Shown in pieces: positions 15,732 to 25,521 of a DNA stretch of 64,000 nucleotides. Position 1 is the first letter of the stretch, and each line of letters starts with the position of its first letter. Under the pieces are notes generated by a model. That model was not told the DNA's origin and did no database searches. It saw nothing but the letters and a program-made list of their open reading frames with translations. A program made the position numbers and the translations under genes. Source of the DNA: a bacterium (GTDB taxonomy: Bacteria > BMS3Abin14); the NCBI GenBank assembly GCA_029210965.1, contig JARGFZ010000008.1:34435-98434 (forward strand), read 5' to 3'.

Positions 15732-18373
15732 CAGGTGCCGAAATCAGGGAACTATTCCTCAGTTATTTTGAAGGGAAGGGGCATCAACGTGTTAAAAGCT
15801 CCTCCCTCCTTCCTCATAACGATCCCACCCTCTTTTTCACCAACGCCGGAATGGTCCAGTTCAAGGAACTGTTCCTGGGTAACGAGACACGGAGTTACTC
15901 CCGGGCCGCATCCACCCAGAAATGCATGAGAGTGTCCGGCAAGCACAACGATCTTGAGAATGTCGGCCGCACCGCGCGGCATCATACCTTCTTCGAGATG
16001 CTGGGCAACTTTTCCTTCGGGGATTATTTCAAGAAGGAGGCTATCCATTACGGATGGGAATTTCTCACCAGCGTAGCGGGTCTGGATCCTGACCGGCTCA
16101 TAGTCACCGTATTTGACGATGATGATGAGGCTCATGGACTCTGGCAGGAGGTCGCCGGGGTTCCGGCCGATCGGATCTTCAGGCTGGGAGAAAAGGATAA
16201 TTTCTGGTCCATGGGGGAAACCGGGCCCTGCGGACCCTGCTCGGAGATCCTTTTTGATCGGGGTGAGGATACAGGCTGCCGGTTGCCCGCTTGCGGTCCG
16301 GACTGTGATTGCGGCCGGTTCCTGGAGCTTTGGAACCTTGTGTTCATGCAGTACGACAGGGATGGCGAGGGCAAACTTCATCCTTTGCCGAAACCGAGTA
16401 TAGACACGGGCATGGGGCTTGAACGTCTGGCAGCGGTGCTTCAGGGCCAGGACAGCAACTACCACACCGATCTGGTGTTCCCCTTTGTTGAGGAGGCCGC
16501 AAGGGTCTCGGGAGTCAGTTATGGATCTGACGATGACAGCGATGTCAGCCTCAGAGTCATCGCCGATCATGTGCGCGCTGTCACTTTTCTCATCGCCGAA
16601 GGTGTACTTCCATCCAACGAGGGGCGCGGATATGTTCTTCGCCGGATCATGCGCCGGGCTGCCAGGCACGGCAAGCTCCTTGGATTGAACGAACCGTTTC
16701 TCTACAGGATCTGTCCACTTGTTGGAGAAGTCCTCGGGGATGCCTTCCCCGAAGTGCTTGAAAGCATGAAAACGGTGCAGAAGGTGGTTCATCTCGAAGA
16801 GGAACGGTTTGGCAGAACTCTTGATCAGGGTCTGATGCGCCTTAGCCAACTTATCGAAGAGATAAAAGGTTCCGGCAAGGACCAACTCCCGGGTGATGAG
16901 ATCTTCCGCCTGTACGATACCTTTGGATTCCCCCTGGACCTGTCCCAGGATATCGCCGCGGAAAGCGGCGTCGGTGTGGATGTGGAGGGTTTCAACCAGG
17001 AGATGGAAAAACAGAAGAAAAGAGCCCGGGCGTCCTGGTCAGGTTCCGGAGCCCAACTGGTTTCCCCTGTTTACCGTGACCTGATGGATAAGGCCGGAGC
17101 CGTTGCGTTCACAGGCTACGATGAGGAACGTACTGAGGGAAGTGTCGTTGCGGGGCTTGCAGCCGGGGAAGATCAGCCTGATTCTTTCTCCGGTGAAGGC
17201 GAAGTGGAGATCGTCCTGGATCGGACACCATTTTACGGTGAGAGCGGGGGGCAGGTGGGGGATACGGGTACCATCGTCGGTCAGGGATTTAAAGCCCTTG
17301 TTCTGGCCACGACACGACCTCTCCCGGAGCTGGTGGTGCACCGGTGCCGCATGGTGGAGGGGACGGTGCGCGTCGGAGACCTCTGCAGCGCCGAGGTGGA
17401 CCATGTGTCGCGCAGCGCGACGCGCCGCAACCACACCGCCACCCATTTACTGCACGCGGCTTTAAAGGAAGTTCTGGGAGACCATGTTCAACAGTCGGGT
17501 TCTCTGGTTGAACCTGATCGGTTCCGCTTTGATTTTAGTCATTTCGAGGGGGTGACCGATGACGAGGTACGATGTATTGAGGATCTGGTGAACGGCCACG
17601 TCCTGGAAAACCTGGATGTCCTGACCCGGGTGATGTCTTCAGAAGAGGCCATGGAGGAGGGAGCGGTGGCGCTCTTCGGTGAGAAGTACGGCGAAACTGT
17701 TCGAGTCGTTTCGGTCCCCGGTGTGAGCATGGAGCTGTGTGGAGGCACCCATGTGGCCCGGACAGGGGATATCGGGTTGTTCAAGGTCACCCAGGAGGGC
17801 AGCATCGCAGCCGGCGTCCGGCGTATGGAAGGTGCAACGGGGACAGGGGTCCTTGAGATGCTGCGCAATGATGAATGTTTCCTCAGGGGACTGTCCGCCT
17901 CGATGAAGGTGCCGGTACCGGAACTTCCAGGGCGCCTCAAAAAACTTCAGGAAACCGTTCAGGAGCAGGACCAGAAAATCAAGGAGCTGATGGCAAGTGT
18001 GGCCGGCGGCGGTTCTGCTGATCTGGAAGACCAGATCAGGGAAGAGTCAGGGATCAGGTATCTGGCTGCTGAACTGCCCGGACAGGATGCAGGTTCTCTC
18101 AGGGATGCGGCGGACAGGATGCGGGACAGGATCGGGAGCGGGGTAGTTCTCCTCGCAACCCGTGACTCAGGAAAGGTTGCCCTCGTTGTAAGGGTGACCA
18201 AGGACCTGTCGGATCGGTTCCCGGCCGGTGAGTTTGTCAAACGCCTCGCGCCCCTGGTAGGTGGAGGAGGGGGAGGCAGGCCCGATATGGCCCAGGCAGG
18301 GGGGAAAAACCCGGAAGGGCTCCCGGAGCTGCTGGATGCCGTGGACAGCGTGATCAGGGAGATGGCTCAATGA
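15728..18373 (+). CDS. alaS: Alanyl-tRNA synthetase
   Basis: This 881-aa class II synthetase charges tRNA-Ala. The catalytic domain shows HTFFEMLGNFSFGDYFK, a CGPCSEI segment and GMGLERLAAVLQG. The editing domain has HTATHLL and the zinc/editing CGGTHVAR motif. The C-terminal DHHA1 domain ends with GGGGGGRPDMAQAGG. A cysteine-rich stretch (CRLPACGPDCDC) interrupts the catalytic part, as in many bacterial AlaRS. The TTG start has GAGGAGG upstream. The stop overlaps the next ATG, tying alaS to the secretion operon. Confidence 0.97.
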   Translation: MTGAEIRELFLSYFEGKGHQRVKSSSLLPHNDPTLFFTNAGMVQFKELFLGNETRSYSRAASTQKCMRVSGKHNDLENVGRTARHHTFFEMLGNFSFGDYFKKEAIHYGWEFLTSVAGLDPDRLIVTVFDDDDEAHGLWQEVAGVPADRIFRLGEKDNFWSMGETGPCGPCSEILFDRGEDTGCRLPACGPDCDCGRFLELWNLVFMQYDRDGEGKLHPLPKPSIDTGMGLERLAAVLQGQDSNYHTDLVFPFVEEAARVSGVSYGSDDDSDVSLRVIADHVRAVTFLIAEGVLPSNEGRGYVLRRIMRRAARHGKLLGLNEPFLYRICPLVGEVLGDAFPEVLESMKTVQKVVHLEEERFGRTLDQGLMRLSQLIEEIKGSGKDQLPGDEIFRLYDTFGFPLDLSQDIAAESGVGVDVEGFNQEMEKQKKRARASWSGSGAQLVSPVYRDLMDKAGAVAFTGYDEERTEGSVVAGLAAGEDQPDSFSGEGEVEIVLDRTPFYGESGGQVGDTGTIVGQGFKALVLATTRPLPELVVHRCRMVEGTVRVGDLCSAEVDHVSRSATRRNHTATHLLHAALKEVLGDHVQQSGSLVEPDRFRFDFSHFEGVTDDEVRCIEDLVNGHVLENLDVLTRVMSSEEAMEEGAVALFGEKYGETVRVVSVPGVSMELCGGTHVARTGDIGLFKVTQEGSIAAGVRRMEGATGTGVLEMLRNDECFLRGLSASMKVPVPELPGRLKKLQETVQEQDQKIKELMASVAGGGSADLEDQIREESGIRYLAAELPGQDAGSLRDAADRMRDRIGSGVVLLATRDSGKVALVVRVTKDLSDRFPAGEFVKRLAPLVGGGGGGRPDMAQAGGKNPEGLPELLDAVDSVIREMAQ

Positions 18374-20811
18374 GATCCGGTTTCAGGAAAATCATCTTTG
18401 TTGTGCAACTCGCACTCCTTCTGGTTTCACTGGCAGTTATTTCCGGCTGCTGGATACTCCTGCCTGAAGAGACGGCCATCGTTGTGGAGGTTCTCGGCGC
18501 GAAGGGCGGCCCTGTGGACGGAGTGAGCCTGCTTCTGGACGGTTCGGATACGCTCATCACGGGAAGCGCCGGTCAGGTATTTAAAAGCCTGAGCCAGGAA
18601 GGGGACCATACGATTCAGCTGGACACCGCTACCTTGATCGATCCCCAGGGCGGGATCGGGTGGGTTCCCCTGGCCAGCCAGGTTTCCGGGGAGCTGGCGC
18701 CTCGTTCTTTTGCTGACCGCCCCTTTGCAGGCGGCAGCGACGTGCTCGTCGTTCCGGTGAACAAGGGCGAGATCACGGTTGTAACCGTTTACCTGGATGA
18801 TATTCAAAAATCGCCCTTGGATAATCAGTGGCTCACGGATGGCCTGGATGCGGCAAACAGTTACCGAACGGCCAATACAGATGAGTTTGGCAGTAACTTG
18901 CGCCCCACCTTCTGGTGGCGCCAGGATCCATCCCTCGGTACTACAATAACCTATACCTTCCAGCTGTGGGAAGATGACGACGCAGATACCAGATTCCCCC
19001 TGGGAGTCGTCGACCACCCCCAGTACACCACAGCCATGGACCCTTCAGGCCCCGGCTACCTCCAGCCTGATTGGCAGGTTCCCCTTGCAGGCATCCAGAG
19101 GGCTGAGATAACGTCCACTGTGAACCAGGTGGTAGTCTGGTCCAGCCAGGCAAGCGATGCGTCAACCCCCATCGATTACGATCTCTATTACGCTCCCACC
19201 TCACAGTGGAGTAAGGCCGACTGGGAAAAGAATCCGGTCCTTCGGGATGTTCAGGGAATTTTTGACGGTGCTGCGATAAAGATCCCTGTGGGAGCGGGCA
19301 CAGGGAACACGGGGGTCGTTCTGAAGAATGGAGTTGAATATACCTTTGCCCTGCGGGCCAGGGACGGGGCCTCCAACCTGGATACGACGGGATCGACCTC
19401 AACCCGGAGGGCGACCCCTCCCGGTTCTTCCTCAAGCCTGGGTTCTGTTTCCATCATCAGCGCTGTGGCCGATTCCACAGTGGGTGGGCAGATCGACATT
19501 GACCTGACCTGCCAGCCCACTGATAACCTCAGGGTTTATACTGCCCCCAGTTCCGATTTCAACGCCAGGCCTTTTGATGAACGCTTTATCAGGGATACCC
19601 ACCTTTGTCCTAATAGCGGCACCGATTCCTATGTTCTGGACCGTCTGGTCAACGGCAAGACCTATGCTGTTGGATTTGAACCTTTCGACGCCAACGGGAA
19701 CGTGGGGACGGCATCATCCGTTGCGTTGGCCACGCCGTCGTACACAGCGGCCCTCGACACCACTGCCCCAACCGGGCTGACCCTCACCGTTACACCCATG
19801 GGGAACGGAGATGTGGATGTGATGGTCTCAGCGGTGGCCGATTCCAGCAGTGTGGTGCGGCGAATATACTGGGCTCCGGCTTCCTTCACATCCAACGAGG
19901 AAGCCATGATGTTCACCACCTACCCGAGCGCGTCACCGCAGGAAACATTATCGCTGACCGATATTCCCGACGGTATACCCTATAACTACGTGGCCAGGGC
20001 CATTGACTCCTTCGGGAACTCGGCCATAGCTGCGAGCCAGGTGACTTTGACCGGAGGGGACGGCATCGGGCCCACCTGGGCGTCGGACGACCCCGCTTTC
20101 TTCTCCACAGTGAGCTATTCTATGGGCAGCACCACCTGGCCTCTGGGGGCCACCTGGAGCTACGGTTCCGCGGCAGGAGGGTTTGCCCTGGGGCAGGATC
20201 CGGTTCAGGGGCAGGGTGAATACGTCTGGAGGGTCATCCAGGAGAACCCCGACAGGGGCATTACCAGGGCAACCAAACTGGGGGCCTTCTACTCCTGGTC
20301 TGGTTACTATTATGCTTCTACGGAAAGCGAGAGGTTTAATATGTCATCTTCCGGTCCCTCCTCCAACGCCGATCACCGGGATGTGTTCAGTTTTGTAGAG
20401 GGCGCATCCAACGTCCTGTCGGCTGATGTCATGGGCACCCCCTTCGACAGCTCTGATTCCGCCGGGTACCGGCAGAGAACGGCCAGTCAGTTCAGTTCCT
20501 CCCTGGCTGCCGGCTCATGGACCACCAATCAGTTGACTATTCTTTACAATACCAACGCGTATGGACAGGCGGTTGTACGTGAGATAAGCAGTCCGGCTCG
20601 TGGTTTTGCAGGGATCCTGAGGGTTTTCAGTGTAAATAAACAACGGCCTTGGCCGACACGTGGACCTCATTTACAGGCCAAGGAGTTCCAGCTGTCCTAT
20701 TACGATTTCAGCGATGAACTGGTTAACTCTCCAGAACCCACATTTGGGGGCAGCGGGATATTCTTCTTCGGAACCCTGGATGAACCCGACTATCAGGATC
20801 CTCTTTGGTAG
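18370..20811 (+). CDS. Large lipoprotein of unknown function heading the secretion operon, fibronectin-III-like modules
   Basis: This 813-aa exported protein has an N-terminal signal peptide ending in a lipobox (VISGC, lipidated Cys27; no Asp at +2, so outer-membrane destination is likely). The mature part is beta-rich and modular. Around residues 260-460 and 460-560 there are two or more fibronectin-III-like segments (for example APTGLTLTVTP and the repeated SAVADS motif). A distinct C-terminal domain rich in aromatic residues follows. I do not recognise the whole protein. The 4-base overlap with alaS and 27-base gap to gspC place it in the type II secretion operon. It might be an accessory surface component or a client; it is far too large for a pilotin. 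Confidence 0.75.
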   Translation: MRSGFRKIIFVVQLALLLVSLAVISGCWILLPEETAIVVEVLGAKGGPVDGVSLLLDGSDTLITGSAGQVFKSLSQEGDHTIQLDTATLIDPQGGIGWVPLASQVSGELAPRSFADRPFAGGSDVLVVPVNKGEITVVTVYLDDIQKSPLDNQWLTDGLDAANSYRTANTDEFGSNLRPTFWWRQDPSLGTTITYTFQLWEDDDADTRFPLGVVDHPQYTTAMDPSGPGYLQPDWQVPLAGIQRAEITSTVNQVVVWSSQASDASTPIDYDLYYAPTSQWSKADWEKNPVLRDVQGIFDGAAIKIPVGAGTGNTGVVLKNGVEYTFALRARDGASNLDTTGSTSTRRATPPGSSSSLGSVSIISAVADSTVGGQIDIDLTCQPTDNLRVYTAPSSDFNARPFDERFIRDTHLCPNSGTDSYVLDRLVNGKTYAVGFEPFDANGNVGTASSVALATPSYTAALDTTAPTGLTLTVTPMGNGDVDVMVSAVADSSSVVRRIYWAPASFTSNEEAMMFTTYPSASPQETLSLTDIPDGIPYNYVARAIDSFGNSAIAASQVTLTGGDGIGPTWASDDPAFFSTVSYSMGSTTWPLGATWSYGSAAGGFALGQDPVQGQGEYVWRVIQENPDRGITRATKLGAFYSWSGYYYASTESERFNMSSSGPSSNADHRDVFSFVEGASNVLSADVMGTPFDSSDSAGYRQRTASQFSSSLAAGSWTTNQLTILYNTNAYGQAVVREISSPARGFAGILRVFSVNKQRPWPTRGPHLQAKEFQLSYYDFSDELVNSPEPTFGGSGIFFFGTLDEPDYQDPLW

Positions 20812-20838
20812 GAAGCGATACCTGAAAGTAAAGGGCCA

Positions 20839-21762
20839 ATGGATCAGGTCAAAACATACAGATACCTGTTTACCCTCGCCGATCTGGTGCTCCTGGTTGT
20901 GGCCGGTTTTGTGGCCTCCAGGATCATCCTGGCCACATTGATGCCTCCGGTGGCGTTGCTGCCTTTCACAAAGGTAGAGATGAAGGCTACAAGTGCAGTT
21001 AACAGGGGAATTCAGGAGCCGGATGCCGCTGTGATCGTCCAGCGGAACCTTTTCGGCAGCAAGGTTTTGAACACCGCCTCCCCCGCAGCCGAGAAAACTG
21101 AAGCAGATATGGAAGGCCTCCCGGAAAGCACTCTCCCCCTCAAACTGCTGGGAACGGCGGTGCAGGTCAACGGCAAAAGGTCTTTTGCCATCATCCAGGA
21201 TACGGGCACCCGTGAGGAGCAGATCCATTTTGTCGGCGACGAGATCAGGGAAGGTACGGTCATCACTTCGGTAGCACGCAACAGGGTGGTTCTTCTCAGG
21301 AACGGTCTGGAGGAGATCCTGGAGAAAGACGATGACCAAAGTGCTGCGGCTCCTCAATCCTCCCGCACTCGTCCAGCCAGGGCACAGAGAACCCCAACCG
21401 TGGCAGAAGGGTCAGAGCCGGTAACGGTTCGTAAGGTTGGGGACAATAATTTCGTCATGGACCGTCGGGAGGTTGAAGGAGTACTCCAGGATTTCAACAA
21501 ACTGCTCACCCAGATCCGTGTCGTGCCCCACTTTGCCGATGGGAAGCCGGACGGGTTCAAGATATTCAATATACGGCCTGGCAGTCTCTTTGCCAGTCTC
21601 GGGATGGTTAATGGTGATATAATCAAGCGCGTCAACGGTCTGGATATCACAGGCCCGGAACAGGCCCTCCAGATGTTCCAGCAGCTTCGGGACGAAAGCC
21701 AGGTGACGGTGGACCTGGAGCGCTTTCGAAAAAACCTAACCCTGCAATATGAGATCAGGTGA
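20839..21762 (+). CDS. gspC: Type II secretion system protein GspC
   Basis: This 307-aa inner-membrane periplasmic linker connects the platform to the secretin. One transmembrane helix lies at about residues 13-35. The HR domain begins near DAAVIVQRNLFGS and contains LPLKLLGTAVQVNGKRSFAII. After a Pro/Arg-rich linker, a PDZ domain occupies the C-terminus (FNIRPGSLFASLGMVNGD ... VNGLDI). The first committed gsp gene of the operon; the end overlaps the beginning of the gspD frame. Confidence 0.92.
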   Translation: MDQVKTYRYLFTLADLVLLVVAGFVASRIILATLMPPVALLPFTKVEMKATSAVNRGIQEPDAAVIVQRNLFGSKVLNTASPAAEKTEADMEGLPESTLPLKLLGTAVQVNGKRSFAIIQDTGTREEQIHFVGDEIREGTVITSVARNRVVLLRNGLEEILEKDDDQSAAAPQSSRTRPARAQRTPTVAEGSEPVTVRKVGDNNFVMDRREVEGVLQDFNKLLTQIRVVPHFADGKPDGFKIFNIRPGSLFASLGMVNGDIIKRVNGLDITGPEQALQMFQQLRDESQVTVDLERFRKNLTLQYEIR

Positions 21763-21766
21763 TGCC

Positions 21767-23788
21767 ATGAGATTACGTATGGTCAAGTTGGGCATTATAT
21801 CCCTCGCATTCTGCCTGCTTCTGGCCCCGGTGAAGGTTTACGCGGCCCAGGCCTACAACGTTGATTTCAACGATGTAGAGATACGCAAGGTCATTGAGAC
21901 GGTGAGCGAGATCACCGGGAAGAACTTCCTGGTGGATGACCGTGTTCAGGGTAAGGTGACTGTGATCGGTCCCAAATCGTTGACATCTCCAGAGTTGTAC
22001 CAGGTGTTTCTCTCCATACTCAACGTCAAGGGGTTTGCCGTTGTCCCCTCGGGGAAGATCAACAAGGTGGTTCCATCGGCGAACATCGCCGGCTACGGGG
22101 TACAGATGAAAGTGGGCAGGTCGGAAGGGATCACAGGCATCGATGCCTACGTGACCCAGATCATCCCCGTGGAGTATACGGAAGCTGAGGAGCTTAAAAA
22201 CCTGCTGGTTCCCCTCATCCCCAAGACGGATAACATTACGGCCTACGGCCCGACAAACATTCTTATCGTGACCACTACCGAATCTCTCCTGGCGCGCATA
22301 AACCAGGTCATTTCCATGGTTGATGTACCTGGCGCCCGAGAGGAGATCAGGTTGATCCCCGTGAACTATGCCTCTGTTCAGGACCTGGCGGCCAAGGTTT
22401 CCCAGGTACTCCAGAGCCAGTCGGGAAGTGCGCAGCCGGCCCAGAGGACTCCCCGCGGGCGGCAGCCGCCGGCAGCATCTTCTGACGCAAAGATCATCGC
22501 AGACGAAAGGACAAACACCCTTATCGCCATCGGGGACAGCCAGGCCCTTGATCGGATCCAGGAGCTGGTGAGCAAACTGGACGTGTCTATTCCCCAGGGA
22601 GCGGGAAAGGTCCGTGTGTACTATTTGCAGAATGCTGACGCTGGCGAGCTGTCCAGTGTCCTTACGGGCATCCCTCTGGCAGAAGCGGTAAATTTAAGCG
22701 AGACGGCACCCGGGCAGCCCGCCCCTCAGCCGGCGGCCAGGCCCCAGACAAAAAAGAGCGATATCTCCATCATCGCGGACCCTTCCACCAACGCTCTGGT
22801 AATTACAGCTACACCTGAAGAGTATGAGGCACTAATAAGGGTTATCGAAAAGCTGGATATCCCCAGGGAACAGGTGCTGGTGGAGGTCCTCATTGCCGAA
22901 GTCTCCTTTACCAGGACAATGGAACTGGGTGTGGAATGGCGGATCGCTGACGATCTGAATGGTGACGCGGCCGTGTTCGCAGGTTCCAGCTTTGGTGAAT
23001 TCAACCAGCTGGTAGCTAACCCTGCCGCGCTTCCCAACGGACTGGTGGTAGGTGCCATTGGGGAGACGATCTCCTTCGGGGACCTGGAATTCCCCAACCT
23101 GGGCGCACTTATCACAGCCCTGAAAACCGACTCCGATATCAATATCCTCTCCACTCCCACTATCGTAACCACCGATAACAAGGAAGCCGAGATCATCGTA
23201 GGCCAGACGGTTCCTTTCCAGACCAGTCAGAAGTTCGACTCCAACAACCAGCCGATATTCACCTTCGACTACCGTGATGTGGGGCTCACCCTCAGGCTCA
23301 CGCCCCAGATCAACAGCAGCAATTATGTGAAGATGGACATATTCAGCAAGCTCGAGGCTTTGGTCTCCAGCACGATAGGGACGTCGGAGCTTGCTCCCAC
23401 GACCCTGAAACGACAGGCCAACACCACGGTAGTTGTCAAGGATGGAAATACTGTGGTCATTGGCGGGATGATCCGGGACGACAAGGTAGAAAACGTCAGC
23501 AGGGTACCGTTCTTCGGAAGCCTCCCTCTCATTGGACCCCTTTTCCGCTCGCAATCGACCAGGTCAGAAAAGAGCAACCTCCTTATTTTCCTGACCCCCC
23601 ACATCATCTCCAATTCAAAGCAGCTTCAGGATGCGGCCCGGGGAAGGATGGAAGGTTTCCAGGAGTTCCCCGACGCCGACACTAATAAGAAAAAAGATCA
23701 CAAGGAGTTCCCCGGGGAGGTCAGGAAAAGGATGAACCTTGGCGAGAGTGAAACCGACATACCTGTCGGCTCTGAAGAGCAGGAATAG
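21767..23788 (+). CDS. gspD: Type II secretion outer-membrane secretin GspD
   Basis: This 673-aa secretin forms the outer-membrane channel. I prefer ATG 21767 (AGGTGATGCC just upstream); ATG 21749 is an in-frame alternative. A signal peptide precedes AQAYNVDFNDVEIRKVIETV (N0 domain), followed by N1-N3 domains separated by Gln/Pro/Ala-rich linkers near residues 215-235 and 315-330. The secretin core carries VPFFGSLPLIGPLFRS and LLIFLTPHII. A charged C-terminal tail follows. Five bases separate it from gspE. Confidence 0.96.
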   Translation: MRLRMVKLGIISLAFCLLLAPVKVYAAQAYNVDFNDVEIRKVIETVSEITGKNFLVDDRVQGKVTVIGPKSLTSPELYQVFLSILNVKGFAVVPSGKINKVVPSANIAGYGVQMKVGRSEGITGIDAYVTQIIPVEYTEAEELKNLLVPLIPKTDNITAYGPTNILIVTTTESLLARINQVISMVDVPGAREEIRLIPVNYASVQDLAAKVSQVLQSQSGSAQPAQRTPRGRQPPAASSDAKIIADERTNTLIAIGDSQALDRIQELVSKLDVSIPQGAGKVRVYYLQNADAGELSSVLTGIPLAEAVNLSETAPGQPAPQPAARPQTKKSDISIIADPSTNALVITATPEEYEALIRVIEKLDIPREQVLVEVLIAEVSFTRTMELGVEWRIADDLNGDAAVFAGSSFGEFNQLVANPAALPNGLVVGAIGETISFGDLEFPNLGALITALKTDSDINILSTPTIVTTDNKEAEIIVGQTVPFQTSQKFDSNNQPIFTFDYRDVGLTLRLTPQINSSNYVKMDIFSKLEALVSSTIGTSELAPTTLKRQANTTVVVKDGNTVVIGGMIRDDKVENVSRVPFFGSLPLIGPLFRSQSTRSEKSNLLIFLTPHIISNSKQLQDAARGRMEGFQEFPDADTNKKKDHKEFPGEVRKRMNLGESETDIPVGSEEQE

Positions 23789-23793
23789 GCCTC

Positions 23794-25521
23794 ATGACGG
23801 TCCCAGGTGTAGAGGATAGGATCCGGCAAGCTCTTTCCGAAGGGGGGTTCCTCAGCCCTGAGCAGTTTATCGAGGTGGATCACCACGCCCAGCGGAAAGG
23901 ACTCGCTCTTACCGAGGCCCTTGTCCAGTCAGGCTTCCTGGATGAGATGCAAGTCATCGGTCTGTTGAGCGAAGCCACCGGAGTTCCCTTCAGGATGGAA
24001 TTTCCCTCCGGATCCACAGCTCTTCCACTACCCCGGACCCTTCCCATCCAGTTCGCCAGAAAACATACTATTTTCCCCTTCAGGGATCCCGATGACGGGA
24101 CACTCTACGTAGCTGCCAGTGCCATCGATGATGAGGTTATGGAAAATGTGCGCACCCTGTTCGCTGAGGAGGTTCAGCCGGTCCTCAGTACACGCCGGTC
24201 CATACTGGAAGCTATCAACCGCACATACGAGCGGGCATCGGAGTCGGCAGGGGATGTTATTGAAAACCTCGAAAATGGCGATCTGGCAATCCGTGTCTCG
24301 GACCTGGAGGAACCCCAGGACCTTCTCGATGGGTCTGATGAAGCACCTATTATAAACTTCGTTAATTCGGTGCTTTATGAGGCTGTCAAGGAGAGGGCCA
24401 GTGACATCCACGTGGAGCCTTTCGAGGATGACCTGTCCGTCAGGTACCGTGTTGACGGGGTTCTTCACAACGTCCACCACCTGTCCAAAAAACTTCATTC
24501 CCCTATCCTGTCCCGGGTGAAGATCATGGCCAGCCTGGACATCGCGGAAAAGAGGCTTCCCCAGGACGGCCGGATTAGGGTCAAGATAGCGGGGAAGGAT
24601 GTCGATATCCGGGTCTCAACCGTTCCCACCAGCTTTGGGGAACGTGCTGTTCTCAGGCTGCTTGACAGGAGCCAGGTTCTCCTGGGCCTTTCCGAGATCG
24701 GTATGGGAGAAGATCATCTCAAGGCTGTGGAAAAGGTGACGCATTCCAGCCACGGCATTACCCTGGTCACTGGACCTACCGGCAGCGGAAAAACCACGAC
24801 CTTGTACGCGGCTCTCACGAGGATAAATTCGGCGGACAAGAACATCATCACCGTTGAGGATCCGGTAGAGTATCAGCTTGCGGGGATCAGTCAGATCCAG
24901 GTAAACCCCAAGATCGATCTCACCTTTGCCAACGGTCTGCGGTCCATACTGCGGCAGGATCCAAACGTTATTATGGTCGGGGAGATAAGGGACCTGGTGA
25001 CTGCTGAGATAGCCATCCAGGCATCATTGACAGGGCATCTCGTGTTTTCCACCCTTCACACCAACGACGCCGCCGGTGCTGTCACCAGGCTCATTGATAT
25101 GGGAGTCGAACCGTTCCTGGTGGCTTCATCGGTCAACGCGATCCTGGCCCAGAGGCTTGTCAGGATGATCTGTACCCGTTGTAAAGAACAATATGCTCCT
25201 CTTCCCGAGGAACTGGAAGAAGTTGGAATAGACAAAAAAGATCTGCATGAGGGAAGACTGTGGCGTGGTGCAGGGTGCGCCCACTGTCTTGGCACCGGCT
25301 ACCTGGGGCGGACCGGCATTTATGAACTTCTGGTCGTAAGCGATTCCATTAAGGCAGCTGTCCTCAGGAATCCGGACAGCGGATCCATTAAAAAAGCCGC
25401 CCTGGCGGAGGGGATGCGAACATTAAGGCAGGATGGCGCCGGAAAGGTCCTGAAGGGTATTGTTACCATCGAAGAGGTCCTGAGGGTAACCCAGGAAGAA
25501 AACGGCCATGCCGCTGTTTGA
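23794..25521 (+). CDS. gspE: Type II secretion ATPase GspE
   Basis: This 575-aa cytoplasmic ATPase powers pseudopilus assembly. An N-terminal T2SSE_N domain is followed by the ATPase: ASDIHVEPFEDDL, Walker A GPTGSGKTTT (327-336), VEDPVEYQLAG (Asp box), LRQDPNVIMVGEIRD (Walker B) and STLHTNDAAGAVTRL (His box). A zinc-binding tetracysteine site is complete (C460/C463 and C495/C498). It overlaps gspF by 14 bases. Confidence 0.96.
   Translation: MTVPGVEDRIRQALSEGGFLSPEQFIEVDHHAQRKGLALTEALVQSGFLDEMQVIGLLSEATGVPFRMEFPSGSTALPLPRTLPIQFARKHTIFPFRDPDDGTLYVAASAIDDEVMENVRTLFAEEVQPVLSTRRSILEAINRTYERASESAGDVIENLENGDLAIRVSDLEEPQDLLDGSDEAPIINFVNSVLYEAVKERASDIHVEPFEDDLSVRYRVDGVLHNVHHLSKKLHSPILSRVKIMASLDIAEKRLPQDGRIRVKIAGKDVDIRVSTVPTSFGERAVLRLLDRSQVLLGLSEIGMGEDHLKAVEKVTHSSHGITLVTGPTGSGKTTTLYAALTRINSADKNIITVEDPVEYQLAGISQIQVNPKIDLTFANGLRSILRQDPNVIMVGEIRDLVTAEIAIQASLTGHLVFSTLHTNDAAGAVTRLIDMGVEPFLVASSVNAILAQRLVRMICTRCKEQYAPLPEELEEVGIDKKDLHEGRLWRGAGCAHCLGTGYLGRTGIYELLVVSDSIKAAVLRNPDSGSIKKAALAEGMRTLRQDGAGKVLKGIVTIEEVLRVTQEENGHAAV

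Noticed and set aside
15752..16885. Long open frame antisense to alaS (377 codons)
   Set aside because: It mirrors the strongly conserved alaS reading frame; composition is typical of a shadow frame and no family motif is visible.
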